Shown: piece by piece, positions 13,080-20,511 of the stretch | Layout of the letters: every line of letters starts with the position of its first letter | How positions within the stretch are numbered: position 1 is the stretch's first letter | Source: a virus | Length of the DNA: 21,421 nucleotides | Virus record (IMG/VR): IMGVR_UViG_3300017779_000198 | Location: 1 to 21,421 of that record | Direction: 5' to 3' (one strand) | The notes under the pieces: model-generated | Database searches by the model: none | Seen by the model: the letters and a program-made list of their open reading frames with translations, nothing else | What the model was told of the DNA's origin: nothing | Made by a program: the position numbers and the translations under genes

Positions 13080-13870
13080 CAGATAGACAACCACAAGTAC
13101 CTAAGGGTACTAAGAGAGAGATACTTATTGATGGTGACATTCTTATTTATCAGACCGCTCTTCAAAATGAAGAAGCAGTTAACTGGGGTGATGGACTATG
13201 GACACTACATTCATATGAAGACAAGTGTTGTGGTCTAGTAGATGAAGCTATCAAGAAACTTAAAGAAGACTTACAAGCAGACAGAGTTAAGATATGTTTA
13301 ACATCCCCTACTAATTTTAGAAAGGATGTACTGCCTACATATAAAGACAATCGTAAAGCTAAACGTAAGCCACTGATACTTCCAGTGTTGCGTAAATATA
13401 TTATGGAACATCACAAAGGAATCATGTGGGACAACGTAGAAGCTGATGATGTCTTAGGTATCTTAGCCACTACCCCTGACCCACATTTTGATGTAGATAA
13501 AGTTATTGTATCTATTGATAAAGACTTAAAACAAATACCAGTGGGTGTATCTTCTGATGGTGTTAACATCCAAAGGGTCACACCATATGAAGCTGACTAC
13601 TGGTTCATGACTCAGGCACTTATTGGTGACGCAGTAGACGGATACACTGGGTGTCCTACTGTGGGTATCAAGACAGCTGAGAAGATACTAGGGACAGATA
13701 TTAATGTACCCCTTTTAGACCTGTGGGACAAAGTTTTACAAGCCTATGATAAGAAGGGATACACAGAAGCTGAAGCATTACAACAAGCTAGGTGTGCTCG
13801 TATACTACGGCACGGTGAGTACAACAAAAAAACTGGAGAAGTAAAACTATGGCAACCAAGAAGAAGGTAG
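13076..13870 (+). CDS. 5'-3' exonuclease (T7 gp6-like, flap/FEN family)
   Basis: Removes RNA primers and degrades host DNA. Metal-binding acidic clusters of the family are visible: ILIDGDILIY (Asp19, Asp21), NVEADDVLGI and SIDKDLKQIP, followed by an H3TH-type region GDAVDGYTGCPTVGIKTAEKIL. YKDNRKAKRKP supplies the basic DNA-contact segment. I use TTG at 13076, which overlaps the polymerase stop (TTGA); no ATG lies upstream of the essential IDGD segment, so a non-ATG start with coupling is likely. 264 residues, slightly shorter than T7 gp6 (about 300). Its 3' end overlaps the DUF3310 gene by 22 bases. Confidence 0.9.
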   Translation: MTDRQPQVPKGTKREILIDGDILIYQTALQNEEAVNWGDGLWTLHSYEDKCCGLVDEAIKKLKEDLQADRVKICLTSPTNFRKDVLPTYKDNRKAKRKPLILPVLRKYIMEHHKGIMWDNVEADDVLGILATTPDPHFDVDKVIVSIDKDLKQIPVGVSSDGVNIQRVTPYEADYWFMTQALIGDAVDGYTGCPTVGIKTAEKILGTDINVPLLDLWDKVLQAYDKKGYTEAEALQQARCARILRHGEYNKKTGEVKLWQPRRR

Positions 13871-14103
13871 AGATAAATGCAATCAACCCCAAGCATTATG
13901 CCAAGTACAAGATACAGCCTGTAACGTTTATCATTGAGAATGAGATACCTTACTGTGAGGCTAACGTTATCAAGTATGTATGTCGTTGGCGTACTAAGCA
14001 TAAGGACATGGAAGGTAAGCTTGAGGACTTAAAGAAAGCAAAAGAGTATATAGATATATTAATTAGAGAGAACACAAATGTGAACCCTCTCAACATATTA
14101 TAG
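13849..14103 (+). CDS. DUF3310 (SaV-like) protein
   Basis: The 84-residue protein shows the family signature: NPKHYAKYKIQPVTFI, then CEANVIKYVCRWRTKHKDMEGKLEDL (given in parts: ANVIKYVCRWR and GKLEDLKKAKEYID). DUF3310 proteins are frequent in phages next to nucleotide-metabolism or replication genes and are sometimes called nucleotide kinase-like, without proof. GGAG (13838-13841) precedes the ATG. It lies between exonuclease and nrdA. Confidence 0.88.
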   Translation: MATKKKVEINAINPKHYAKYKIQPVTFIIENEIPYCEANVIKYVCRWRTKHKDMEGKLEDLKKAKEYIDILIRENTNVNPLNIL

Positions 14104-14111
14104 GAGTGGAT

Positions 14112-15863
14112 ATGGATTATAGCAGAGATGAATTGTTAACCTCGTTTGGTAAGACTACCTTACATGATAGGTACTTGTTACCTGAAGAGACCTCACCACA
14201 AGAGGCATTTATGAGAGCGGCTAAAGCTTTCTCTGATAATGATGAGATGGCTGAGCGTATATATAATTATTCATCTAAGCTGTGGTTCATGTACGCTACA
14301 CCTATTTTAACTAATGGTGGTACAGATAGAGGGATGCCTATTTCATGCTTCCTTAATTATGTGCCTGACAGTAGAGAAGGACTGACTGGACACTACACTG
14401 AAAACGCATGGCTGGCTTCTGTCGGTGGTGGGGTCGGTGGATACTGGGGACACATTCGTTCAGATGGAACTGGCACAAGTAATGGGTCTCAGTCGTCAGG
14501 GTCAATACCTTTTCTACATGTAGTAGACTCAGAGATGTTAGCCTTCTCACAAGGAAAGACTAGAAGGGGCAGCTATGCCGCTTACATGGACGTAAGCCAT
14601 CCTGAGATTATAGAGTTTCTAGATATGCGTAAGCCTAGTGGCGGTGATGTGCACAGGAAGTGTCTGAACCTACATCATGGTATTAACATATCTAATGACT
14701 TCATGGAATTGATTGACAACTGTATCAAAGAACCAACGTTTGATGATAGCTGGAATCTAATTGACCCACATACAAACGAGATAGTAAGAACTATATCAGC
14801 CCGTGAGTTATGGCAACGTATATTAGAAAACAGAGTAGCCACAGGTGAACCATACATTATGTTTGGTGACACAGTTAATGATGGTCTACCACAAGCACAA
14901 AAAGATTTAGGTTTAAAAGTAAACCATTCTAATTTATGTACAGAGATAACCTTACCCACCAATGAAGAACGAACAGCTGTATGTTGTTTGTCTTCAGTCA
15001 ACTTAGAAAAGTATGATGAGTGGAAAGCTGACCCAATGTTCATACCTGATTTAATCCACTTTCTCGATAATGTGCTACAGCACTTTATTGACAATGCACC
15101 TGACACTTTATACAAGGCTAAGTTTTCTGCTGTAAATGAACGTAGCTTAGGGTTAGGTGCAATGGGATTCCATTCTTACTTACAATCTAAAGGCATACCA
15201 TTTGAATCAGCATTGGCTAAGTCTAAGAATCTACAGATGTTTAAACACATTAAGGAACAGGCTGTCAAAGAATCTAAACGATTAGCTATTAAGAAAGGTG
15301 AAGCACCTGACATGGAAGGCACTGGTATGCGTAACGCTCACCTACTTGCTATCGCACCTAACGCTTCTAGCTCAATTATCTGTGGGACAACATCACCAGC
15401 TATCGAACCATACAGGGCTAATGCCTATGTGCAGAAGACAATGTCAGGTTCATTCTTGGTTAAGAATAAACACCTAGAGAAACTATTAGAAAGCAAAGGT
15501 ATGAATGATGAGAAGACATGGAAGAAGATACTAGCCAACAGAGGTTCAGTATTAGAACTCAAAGGTCTTACTGATTATGAGAAGGATACATTCAAGACAG
15601 CCATAGAGATTAACCAACAGTGGGTAATAGAACACGCAGCAGACAGACAAGAGTTTATTTGTCAGGGACAATCTGTTAATGTATTCGTTCCAGCTGATGT
15701 TCACATCCGTGAACTACATGACATACACATGTTGGCTTGGAAAAGAAAACTCAAGACACTTTACTACTGTCGCTCAGAAGCAATGAAGAGAGCAGAACTA
15801 GTGTCACAAAAGATAGAACGAACAATCATTCCTGATGGGGAATGTATAGCTTGCGAGGGATAA
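14112..15863 (+). CDS. nrdA: class I ribonucleotide reductase, large (alpha) subunit
   Basis: Reduces ribonucleotides to deoxyribonucleotides with NrdB. Active-site residues: PISCFLN (Cys79, E. coli C225), NLCTEITLP (Asn274, Cys276, Glu278), AVCCLSS (Cys291/292 for E. coli C462), radical-path tyrosines in LKTLYYCRSEAMKRAEL, and the re-reducible C-terminal pair CIACEG (Cys578, Cys581). The protein begins directly at the catalytic barrel: at 583 residues it lacks the N-terminal ATP-cone of E. coli NrdA (761), so dATP overall-activity control should be absent. I choose ATG 14112, 5 bases after TAGGAG; GTG 14106 lies inside that site. nrdB follows with a one-base overlap. Confidence 0.95.
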   Translation: MDYSRDELLTSFGKTTLHDRYLLPEETSPQEAFMRAAKAFSDNDEMAERIYNYSSKLWFMYATPILTNGGTDRGMPISCFLNYVPDSREGLTGHYTENAWLASVGGGVGGYWGHIRSDGTGTSNGSQSSGSIPFLHVVDSEMLAFSQGKTRRGSYAAYMDVSHPEIIEFLDMRKPSGGDVHRKCLNLHHGINISNDFMELIDNCIKEPTFDDSWNLIDPHTNEIVRTISARELWQRILENRVATGEPYIMFGDTVNDGLPQAQKDLGLKVNHSNLCTEITLPTNEERTAVCCLSSVNLEKYDEWKADPMFIPDLIHFLDNVLQHFIDNAPDTLYKAKFSAVNERSLGLGAMGFHSYLQSKGIPFESALAKSKNLQMFKHIKEQAVKESKRLAIKKGEAPDMEGTGMRNAHLLAIAPNASSSIICGTTSPAIEPYRANAYVQKTMSGSFLVKNKHLEKLLESKGMNDEKTWKKILANRGSVLELKGLTDYEKDTFKTAIEINQQWVIEHAADRQEFICQGQSVNVFVPADVHIRELHDIHMLAWKRKLKTLYYCRSEAMKRAELVSQKIERTIIPDGECIACEG

Positions 15864-16813
15864 TGAATTTATTTAAAGAACGTACACACTATAAACCATT
15901 TACATATGACTGGGCGTTTGAGTCCTATGACATGCAACAGAAGATGCACTGGCTACCTTCAGAGGTTTCTCTACATGAAGATGTAAGAGACTGGAATGAA
16001 AGGCTAACAGAACCTGAGAAGAATCTTATTAATCAGATACTTAAATTCTTTACACAAGGTGACGTAGATATAGCTAAGGCTTACTTAGATAAATACTTAC
16101 CTAAGTTTAAAGTACCTGAAGTACGCATGATGTTAACTTCTTTTGCAGCCAGTGAAGCTAACCATGCTCATAGTTATTCATTACTAAATGATACTATCGG
16201 ATTACCTGAGACAGAGTACAAAGCATTTCAAGAATACAGGGAGATGGCTGACAAACATAAATACTTATTTAAAGATAAAGGTAAAGGAGTAGAAGGGCTG
16301 GCTAGAGACATAGCTTGTTTCTCTGCCTTCGGTGAAGGACTACAACTGTTCGCTTCTTTTGTCATGCTACTTAACTTCCAACGCTTTGGTCGCATGAAAG
16401 GGATGTGTCAAATAGTTACATGGTCTATCCGTGATGAGTCACATCATGTAGAGAGTATGATTAAACTATTTAAAGAAATGATTAAAGAGAATCCAAACGT
16501 ATGGAATGACGATTTCAAAGCAACTATCTATCAAACCTGTAGAGACATGGTTGAGCTAGAGGATAAGTTTATTGACCTAGCATTTCAGCAAGGGGGTATT
16601 CGTGGGCTAGAACCTAAGGAAGTTAAGCAATACATAAGGTATATTGCTGACCGTAGGCTGTTACAACTATCATTGAAACCTAACTACAAAGTAAAAGATA
16701 ACCCATTAGAGTGGTTAGACTGGGTACTTAATGGTGTTGAGCACGCTAACTTCTTTGAGAATAGAGCAACTGAATACAATAAAGGAACAATAACTGGTAC
16801 ACTATGGACTTAA
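15863..16813 (+). CDS. nrdB: class I ribonucleotide reductase, small (beta) subunit
   Basis: Carries the radical-generating metal site. All ligands are visible: Asp67 (FFTQGD), Glu98 and His101 (SEANHAHSY), Glu158 (FGEGLQ), Glu192 and His195 (DESHHVES). The radical tyrosine is Tyr105, spaced as E. coli Y122, so it should be a tyrosyl-radical type. Length is 316 against 376 for E. coli. ATG 15863 is chosen: it overlaps the nrdA stop (TAATG) and GAGGGA lies 3-8 bases upstream; the in-frame ATG at 15842 would add seven residues of unrelated sequence. The stop codon lies in the promoter-like motif at 16812. Confidence 0.94.
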   Translation: MNLFKERTHYKPFTYDWAFESYDMQQKMHWLPSEVSLHEDVRDWNERLTEPEKNLINQILKFFTQGDVDIAKAYLDKYLPKFKVPEVRMMLTSFAASEANHAHSYSLLNDTIGLPETEYKAFQEYREMADKHKYLFKDKGKGVEGLARDIACFSAFGEGLQLFASFVMLLNFQRFGRMKGMCQIVTWSIRDESHHVESMIKLFKEMIKENPNVWNDDFKATIYQTCRDMVELEDKFIDLAFQQGGIRGLEPKEVKQYIRYIADRRLLQLSLKPNYKVKDNPLEWLDWVLNGVEHANFFENRATEYNKGTITGTLWT

Positions 16814-16830
16814 AGTACCCGTTTTAGAAG
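16812..16830 (+). promoter_or_regulatory. candidate phage RNA polymerase promoter (copy 4, variant)
   Basis: AAAGTACCCGTTTTAGAAG keeps AAAGTACCC and a downstream TTAGAAG in place of TATAAGATA. It begins in the nrdB stop codon and stands at the junction between replication/nucleotide genes and virion genes. It is closer than the other copies to the Syn5-type core CACCCGT. The AGAAGGA at its end also serves as ribosome binding site for the gene at 16839. Confidence 0.5.
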
Positions 16831-16838
16831 GATAAAAT

Positions 16839-17039
16839 ATGTTTATAAAAGATATAGTAGGCAAGGATGAAGAAGAAACCACCCTACCTAAAACAGTACC
16901 ACAGTTTATTAAGCTGTTAAATAGTTTATATCCTGAGCAATCACCTGATATCTCAGATGAAATGAAGGACATATACTTCAAGGCTGGACAACGTGATGTT
17001 GTTCGCTTTATTAACCAACTGAAGGAAAGAGATAAGTAA
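16839..17039 (+). CDS. small acidic protein of marine T7-like phages (66 aa)
   Basis: AGAAGGA lies 6 bases before the ATG. The product (begins MFIKDIVGKDEEETTLPK) contains QFIKLLNSLYPEQSPDIS and YFKAGQRDVVRFINQLKE, a pattern (FxxxLNxLYPxxSPD ... KAGQRxVVRF) seen in marine podovirus genomes upstream of the portal gene, function unknown. It is mostly helical and soluble. It is the first gene downstream of the candidate promoter at 16812. Confidence 0.7.
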   Translation: MFIKDIVGKDEEETTLPKTVPQFIKLLNSLYPEQSPDISDEMKDIYFKAGQRDVVRFINQLKERDK

Positions 17040-17040
17040 C

Positions 17041-17292
17041 ATGTGTAGTGGAAGAAGAGGAAGTGCCTTAAAAGCAAACTGGGAGAAAAAAAATCCTAAT
17101 GAGCCTTTTCCTATATCTGAGGTTAAAGACTCAAAGAAATCACAGGCTTCTCTTAAAGATGATAAAGCACCATCAAAAACTGTTTCTAAAAAACAAACTA
17201 AGAAAACAACAAAAAACAAAACATCTAAACCAACTGTTGGCTCTAATCCATTAAACAAATCAAGCACTGGTCTAGAGATAAGGAAAGTTTAA
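17041..17292 (+). CDS. MC...GLxI family small basic protein 1 (83 aa)
   Basis: Begins MCSGRRGS and ends SSTGLEIRKV, with a Lys/Ser/Thr-rich low-complexity middle (KTVSKKQTKKTTKNKT). It is the first of four tandem genes whose products start Met-Cys and end in a GL-x-I motif. Position between the replication block and the portal corresponds to T7 genes 6.7 and 7.3, whose products are virion proteins (T7 gp6.7 also begins MC, and gp7.3 ends GGGINI as I recall). A structural or ejected role is inferred. It starts one base after the previous stop. Confidence 0.68.
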   Translation: MCSGRRGSALKANWEKKNPNEPFPISEVKDSKKSQASLKDDKAPSKTVSKKQTKKTTKNKTSKPTVGSNPLNKSSTGLEIRKV

Positions 17293-17300
17293 TATGTGTA
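17268..17300 (+). repeat. direct DNA repeat spanning gene junction (left copy)
   Basis: These 33 bases cover the end of one MC...GLxI gene and the start of the next. They match 17488-17520 at 29 of 33 positions, offset 220 bases. The shared block encodes GLEIR-V, the stop, AATATGTGT and hence the Met-Cys start. It suggests a gene duplication with the junction kept as a unit. Confidence 0.7.
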
Positions 17301-17512
17301 ATTCACGCCCTGACACCCAAAAGTTACTATATCCAGCGATTTACAAAAAATTTCAATCTAGCCCTAATGCTATAAAAACACCAGCGTCGAAAGAAGACAT
17401 TAAGAGGCACAATAAAGGTAAAACTAAAGGAACAACTAAACTATCTAACCCTGCTGTTAGTAAGGGTAGTTTAAAGAAATCAAATGCTGGTCTAGAAATA
17501 CGGAGAGTTTAA
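17294..17512 (+). CDS. MC...GLxI family small basic protein 2 (72 aa)
   Basis: Begins MCNSRPDTQK and ends SNAGLEIRRV, almost the same C-terminus as protein 1. The middle is Lys/Thr/Ser-rich. The ATG is two bases after the stop of gene 1; AAGGA inside the end of gene 1 is the probable ribosome binding site. Likely paralogue of protein 1. Confidence 0.66.
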   Translation: MCNSRPDTQKLLYPAIYKKFQSSPNAIKTPASKEDIKRHNKGKTKGTTKLSNPAVSKGSLKKSNAGLEIRRV

Positions 17513-17520
17513 TATGTGTG
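17488..17520 (+). repeat. direct DNA repeat spanning gene junction (right copy)
   Basis: Partner of 17268-17300; four mismatches in 33 bases. It joins the second and third MC...GLxI genes. Confidence 0.7.
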
Positions 17521-17753
17521 GAATGATGTTTGCGGGCGGTAAGAACGCTAAGAGAATGTACAAAGATTCAACTCCAGCAGGACAGGTCATGCGTAATGCA
17601 GACAGAAGAAATGCAGAGAAAGATAAAAATAGAATAGCGACAGAGAAAGAAGAAGCTTATCAAGCAGATAGAAAAGATAAGAGAGCTTCTTATAAAGCTC
17701 GACAAAAAAGACTTAAAGGTCAGAACACTGGCTTACAAATTCCAACACAATAA
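17514..17753 (+). CDS. MC...GLxI family small basic protein 3 (79 aa)
   Basis: Begins MCGMMFAGGKNAK and ends QNTGLQIPTQ. The middle is highly charged and helical, probably coiled (RNADRRNAEKDKNRIATEKEEAYQADRKDKRASYK in parts, residues about 28-62). N- and C-terminal signatures match its neighbours, though the middle is unrelated. GGAG in the end of gene 2 lies 9 bases upstream of the ATG. Confidence 0.68.
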   Translation: MCGMMFAGGKNAKRMYKDSTPAGQVMRNADRRNAEKDKNRIATEKEEAYQADRKDKRASYKARQKRLKGQNTGLQIPTQ

Positions 17754-17765
17754 TAAGGAGATAAT

Positions 17766-17990
17766 ATGTGCACAGGTAGCCCAAGAGTATCTACTCCACC
17801 ACCAGCACCTACTCCAGCTCCGCCTATCGCTTCACCATCAGGAGAAGAAATAGCACCAACACTTAAGGTAGCTGAAGAGAAGTTAACTGAAGAAGAAAGA
17901 AAAAAGAAAGCTAAACGTAAAGGCACAAAAGCTTTACAAACATCAGGCTTATCTATTCCTACTTCAGGGTCAGGATTAAACATTAGTTAA
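17766..17990 (+). CDS. MC...GLxI family small protein 4, proline-rich (74 aa)
   Basis: Begins MCTGSPRVSTPP with a proline/alanine-rich stretch (PPPAPTPAPPIASP), then a charged helix (EEKLTEEERKKKAKRKG), and ends SGLSIPTSGSGLNIS with two GLxI units. It is preceded by AAGGAG. The order Pro-rich N-terminus, basic middle and GLNI end resembles small virion proteins upstream of the portal in T7-like phages. Next gene is the portal. Confidence 0.7.
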   Translation: MCTGSPRVSTPPPAPTPAPPIASPSGEEIAPTLKVAEEKLTEEERKKKAKRKGTKALQTSGLSIPTSGSGLNIS

Positions 17991-17992
17991 TT

Positions 17993-19540
17993 ATGCAAGA
18001 GATGATGAAACAGACAGCGAAGCAACGCTATGAAAAGCTACAAGCAGATAGACAACATTATCTAGACAGAGCCCGTGAGTGCTCAGAACTTACAATACCA
18101 ACCCTTATTCCTGACGACGGCTTCGAGTCAAGCTCAGAACTATATACCCCATTTCAATCAGTGGGAGCACGAGGTGTTAACAACCTAGCTTCCAAACTTC
18201 TATTATTATTATTACCACCCAACTCACCTTTCTTTAGATTATCTTTATCAGGTAAAACTAAAGAGGAACTAGAGCAGAACCCTGAATTACAATCTGAAAT
18301 TGAGAAGTCTCTAGCCAAAATTGAGCGTGAGATACACAAAAAAATAGAGAACCTAGCACTTAGAGTATCTGTATTTGAAGCACTAAAACATCTTATTGTA
18401 AGTGGTAATGTACTAACATATCTACCTAAGAAAGGCAATATGCGTGTGTATGGTATAACACAATTTGTTTGTAGAAGGGATGAAGATGGTAATTTATTAG
18501 AAGTAATTATTAAAGAAAGCATTAGTCCAGTCGCACTGGATGAAGAGACACTACAAGTTATAGGTAAATATCCTGATTACAAAGAAGATGAGGACTGTGA
18601 GATATACACTCATATATACAGATTACCTGACGGCAAGTACTATGTATGTCAAGAAGTTATGGGACACAAGATACCAAGCTCAATAGGTACGTACCCATCA
18701 GACAACATGCCTTACCAAGCTTTACGTATGGTTAGAGTAGATGGTGAAGACTACGGTCGTGGTTATGTAGAGGAATTTCTAGGAGACCTAAGGTCACTAG
18801 AGGGACTATCACAATCACTAGTAGAATCATCAGCCGCTGCAAGTAAAGTAGTGTTTATGGTTAGACCTAACGCTGTCACTCGTAAAAGAGATTTGGCTAA
18901 CACTAGAAACGGGGACATAATTACAGGACAAAGAGACGACGTAACATGTCTACAAACTGAGAAGCAATATGATTTAGGTATTGTAGAACGTAGCATAGGA
19001 CGTTTAGAAGAACGTATGTCTTACGCTTTCTTATTACACACAGCAATACAAAGAGACGCTGAACGTGTTACAGCACAAGAGATTAGATACATGGCTGAAC
19101 AGTTAGAGACTAGTATGGGTGGTATATACTCATTATTATCTCAAGAGTTTCAGTTACCATTAGTACAAGTATTAATGAAGCGTATGTCTCAATCCAATGA
19201 GATACCAAAGCTTCCAAAAGATTCTGTAGCACCTACTATTATCACAGGTATAGAAGCTTTAGGACGTGGTAATGACCTACAGAAACTAAGAGAATTTGTT
19301 ATGGAGATAGGACAACTAGCTCAGATTAGTCCTGAAATAGTACAGGTGTTAAATCCTAATGACTTGATTACTCGTGTTGCTACCAGTTTAGGTATTGATA
19401 CTGAAGGATTAATTAAGAGTGAAGAGCAACTAGCTCAAGAGCAAGAAGCTGCACAACAGCAAATGGCTCAACAACAAATGATGGATATGGCACAGGATGT
19501 AGTACAACCTGTTGCTAATAACATGACTAAACCACAATAA
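17993..19540 (+). CDS. portal protein (head-tail connector, T7 gp8-like)
   Basis: The 515-residue protein forms the dodecameric ring for DNA packaging and tail attachment. Diagnostic segments: RECSELTIPTLIPDDG, TPFQSVGARGVNNLASKLLLLLLPPNSPFFRL near the N-terminus (in two parts), GRGYVEEFLGDLRSLEGLSQ, ERVTAQEIRYMAEQLE, and a Gln-rich tail (EQEAAQQQMAQQQ). These match the T7-type portal family in order and length (T7 gp8 536). ATG 17993 lacks a good Shine-Dalgarno sequence; ATGs at 18002 and 18005 are alternatives but have only GCAAGAG close upstream. The scaffold gene follows after 14 bases. Confidence 0.95.
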   Translation: MQEMMKQTAKQRYEKLQADRQHYLDRARECSELTIPTLIPDDGFESSSELYTPFQSVGARGVNNLASKLLLLLLPPNSPFFRLSLSGKTKEELEQNPELQSEIEKSLAKIEREIHKKIENLALRVSVFEALKHLIVSGNVLTYLPKKGNMRVYGITQFVCRRDEDGNLLEVIIKESISPVALDEETLQVIGKYPDYKEDEDCEIYTHIYRLPDGKYYVCQEVMGHKIPSSIGTYPSDNMPYQALRMVRVDGEDYGRGYVEEFLGDLRSLEGLSQSLVESSAAASKVVFMVRPNAVTRKRDLANTRNGDIITGQRDDVTCLQTEKQYDLGIVERSIGRLEERMSYAFLLHTAIQRDAERVTAQEIRYMAEQLETSMGGIYSLLSQEFQLPLVQVLMKRMSQSNEIPKLPKDSVAPTIITGIEALGRGNDLQKLREFVMEIGQLAQISPEIVQVLNPNDLITRVATSLGIDTEGLIKSEEQLAQEQEAAQQQMAQQQMMDMAQDVVQPVANNMTKPQ

Positions 19541-19554
19541 AGGAGAAGAAATAA

Positions 19555-20295
19555 ATGGTAGAACAAGTAGTAGTACAATCAGATGAAACTACATCAGAAG
19601 CCCCAGTAGAAGAACAACAAGTAGAATCTTCTAGACCTGAGGGTTTACCTGAGAAGTTTGAATCTGTTGAAGCAATGGCTAAATCATACGCTGAATTAGA
19701 ATCTAAATTAGGGCAACCTAAAGAAGAACCTAAGGAAGAAGCGAAGGCTGAAGAACAACCTAAGAGTGATTTAGAAATACAAGCTGATGAAGCTGTTGAG
19801 TCTGCTGGACTTGACATGGATTCACTCAGTGCAGAGTATGCTGAGAGTGGACAACTAGCTGATGAGTCTTATGAAAGACTAGAGAAAGCTGGTATCAGTA
19901 GAGATATAGTAGACCAGTTTATTGCTGGACAAGAAGCTAGAGCATTACAACAAGGCAGTGAAGTCAAAGGCTTAGTAGGTGGAGAAGAAGCTTACGTAGA
20001 AATGACTCAATGGGCTGGACAAAATTTAACTGAAGCTGAACAGACAGCTTATAACAACGCTGTTAACAGTGGTGATATGGAAACTATCAAGCTAGCTGTT
20101 ACTGGTTTACAAGCTAGATACACAACAGCTAATGGTACTGACCCTAAATTACTATCAGGTAAAGCAGCACCTACTTCACAAGGTGGCTATGAATCATGGG
20201 CTCAAGTACAAGCTGATATGGGCGACCCAAGATATGCTAAAGACCCAGCGTTCCAAGCTGAAGTACAGGAGAAATTAGCAAACAGTAACTTATAG
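19555..20295 (+). CDS. capsid assembly scaffolding protein (T7 gp9-like)
   Basis: The 246-residue protein is highly acidic, with a Glu/Gln-rich N-terminus (EEQQVESSRPEGLPEKFESVE) containing the PEGLPEKF segment common to podovirus scaffold proteins. It has a helical middle and a C-terminal segment (YESWAQVQADMGDPRYAKDP, then FQAEVQEKLANSNL) typical of the capsid-binding end of T7-type scaffolds. It sits between portal and capsid, as in T7, and is expected to leave the maturing head. AAAGGAG precedes the ATG. Confidence 0.93.
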   Translation: MVEQVVVQSDETTSEAPVEEQQVESSRPEGLPEKFESVEAMAKSYAELESKLGQPKEEPKEEAKAEEQPKSDLEIQADEAVESAGLDMDSLSAEYAESGQLADESYERLEKAGISRDIVDQFIAGQEARALQQGSEVKGLVGGEEAYVEMTQWAGQNLTEAEQTAYNNAVNSGDMETIKLAVTGLQARYTTANGTDPKLLSGKAAPTSQGGYESWAQVQADMGDPRYAKDPAFQAEVQEKLANSNL

Positions 20296-20305
20296 GAGAC
20301 ATACA

Positions 20306-20362
20306 ATGGCATATGGTAAACCAATGAAAAAAGGTAAGACTAAAAAAAGAGGTAAATGTTAA
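20306..20362 (+). CDS. tiny lysine-rich peptide (18 aa)
   Basis: The frame encodes MAYGKPMKKGKTKKRGKC. TAGGAG stands 8 bases before the ATG, and the stop overlaps the next ATG by one base (TAATG). Nearly half of the residues are Lys or Arg. Its own ribosome binding site, tight spacing and two basic neighbours make it likely to be translated. It may be a DNA- or RNA-binding virion peptide, by inference only. Confidence 0.55.
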   Translation: MAYGKPMKKGKTKKRGKC

Positions 20363-20511
20363 TGGCTAAACGTGGACTATACGCAAATATAAATGCACGT
20401 AAGAAAGCTGGTACAAGCAGACCTAAGTCTAAATCTACAATCAGTAAGAAAGCTTATTCTAATATGAAAGCTGGTTTTCCTAAAAAGAAAACAGTGAGGA
20501 AGAAAAAGTAA
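20362..20511 (+). CDS. small basic protein (49 aa), GLYANINARKKAG type
   Basis: Begins MAKRGLYANINARKKAGTSR and ends PKKKTVRKKK. The start GLYANIxA-x-K-x-R/K-x-x-AG is a pattern I recognise from small basic proteins near the capsid genes of marine phages; the function is unknown. It overlaps the upstream stop by one base and the next gene starts at the base after its stop, so the three basic genes form one coupled set. Confidence 0.7.
   Translation: MAKRGLYANINARKKAGTSRPKSKSTISKKAYSNMKAGFPKKKTVRKKK

Noticed and set aside
14675-15115. 146-codon open frame on the minus strand
   Set aside because: Antisense to nrdA, no ribosome binding site or recognisable protein.
18690-18700. CGTACCCATCA in the portal gene
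   Set aside because: Coding sequence, only partial match to the motif, no TATAAGA part.
19859-19888. CTGATGAG with a following GTCTT...AAGAC hairpin and GAAA, resembling a fourth hammerhead
   Set aside because: It is inside the scaffold gene; GAAA does not directly follow stem II, and there is no stem III or stem I partner.
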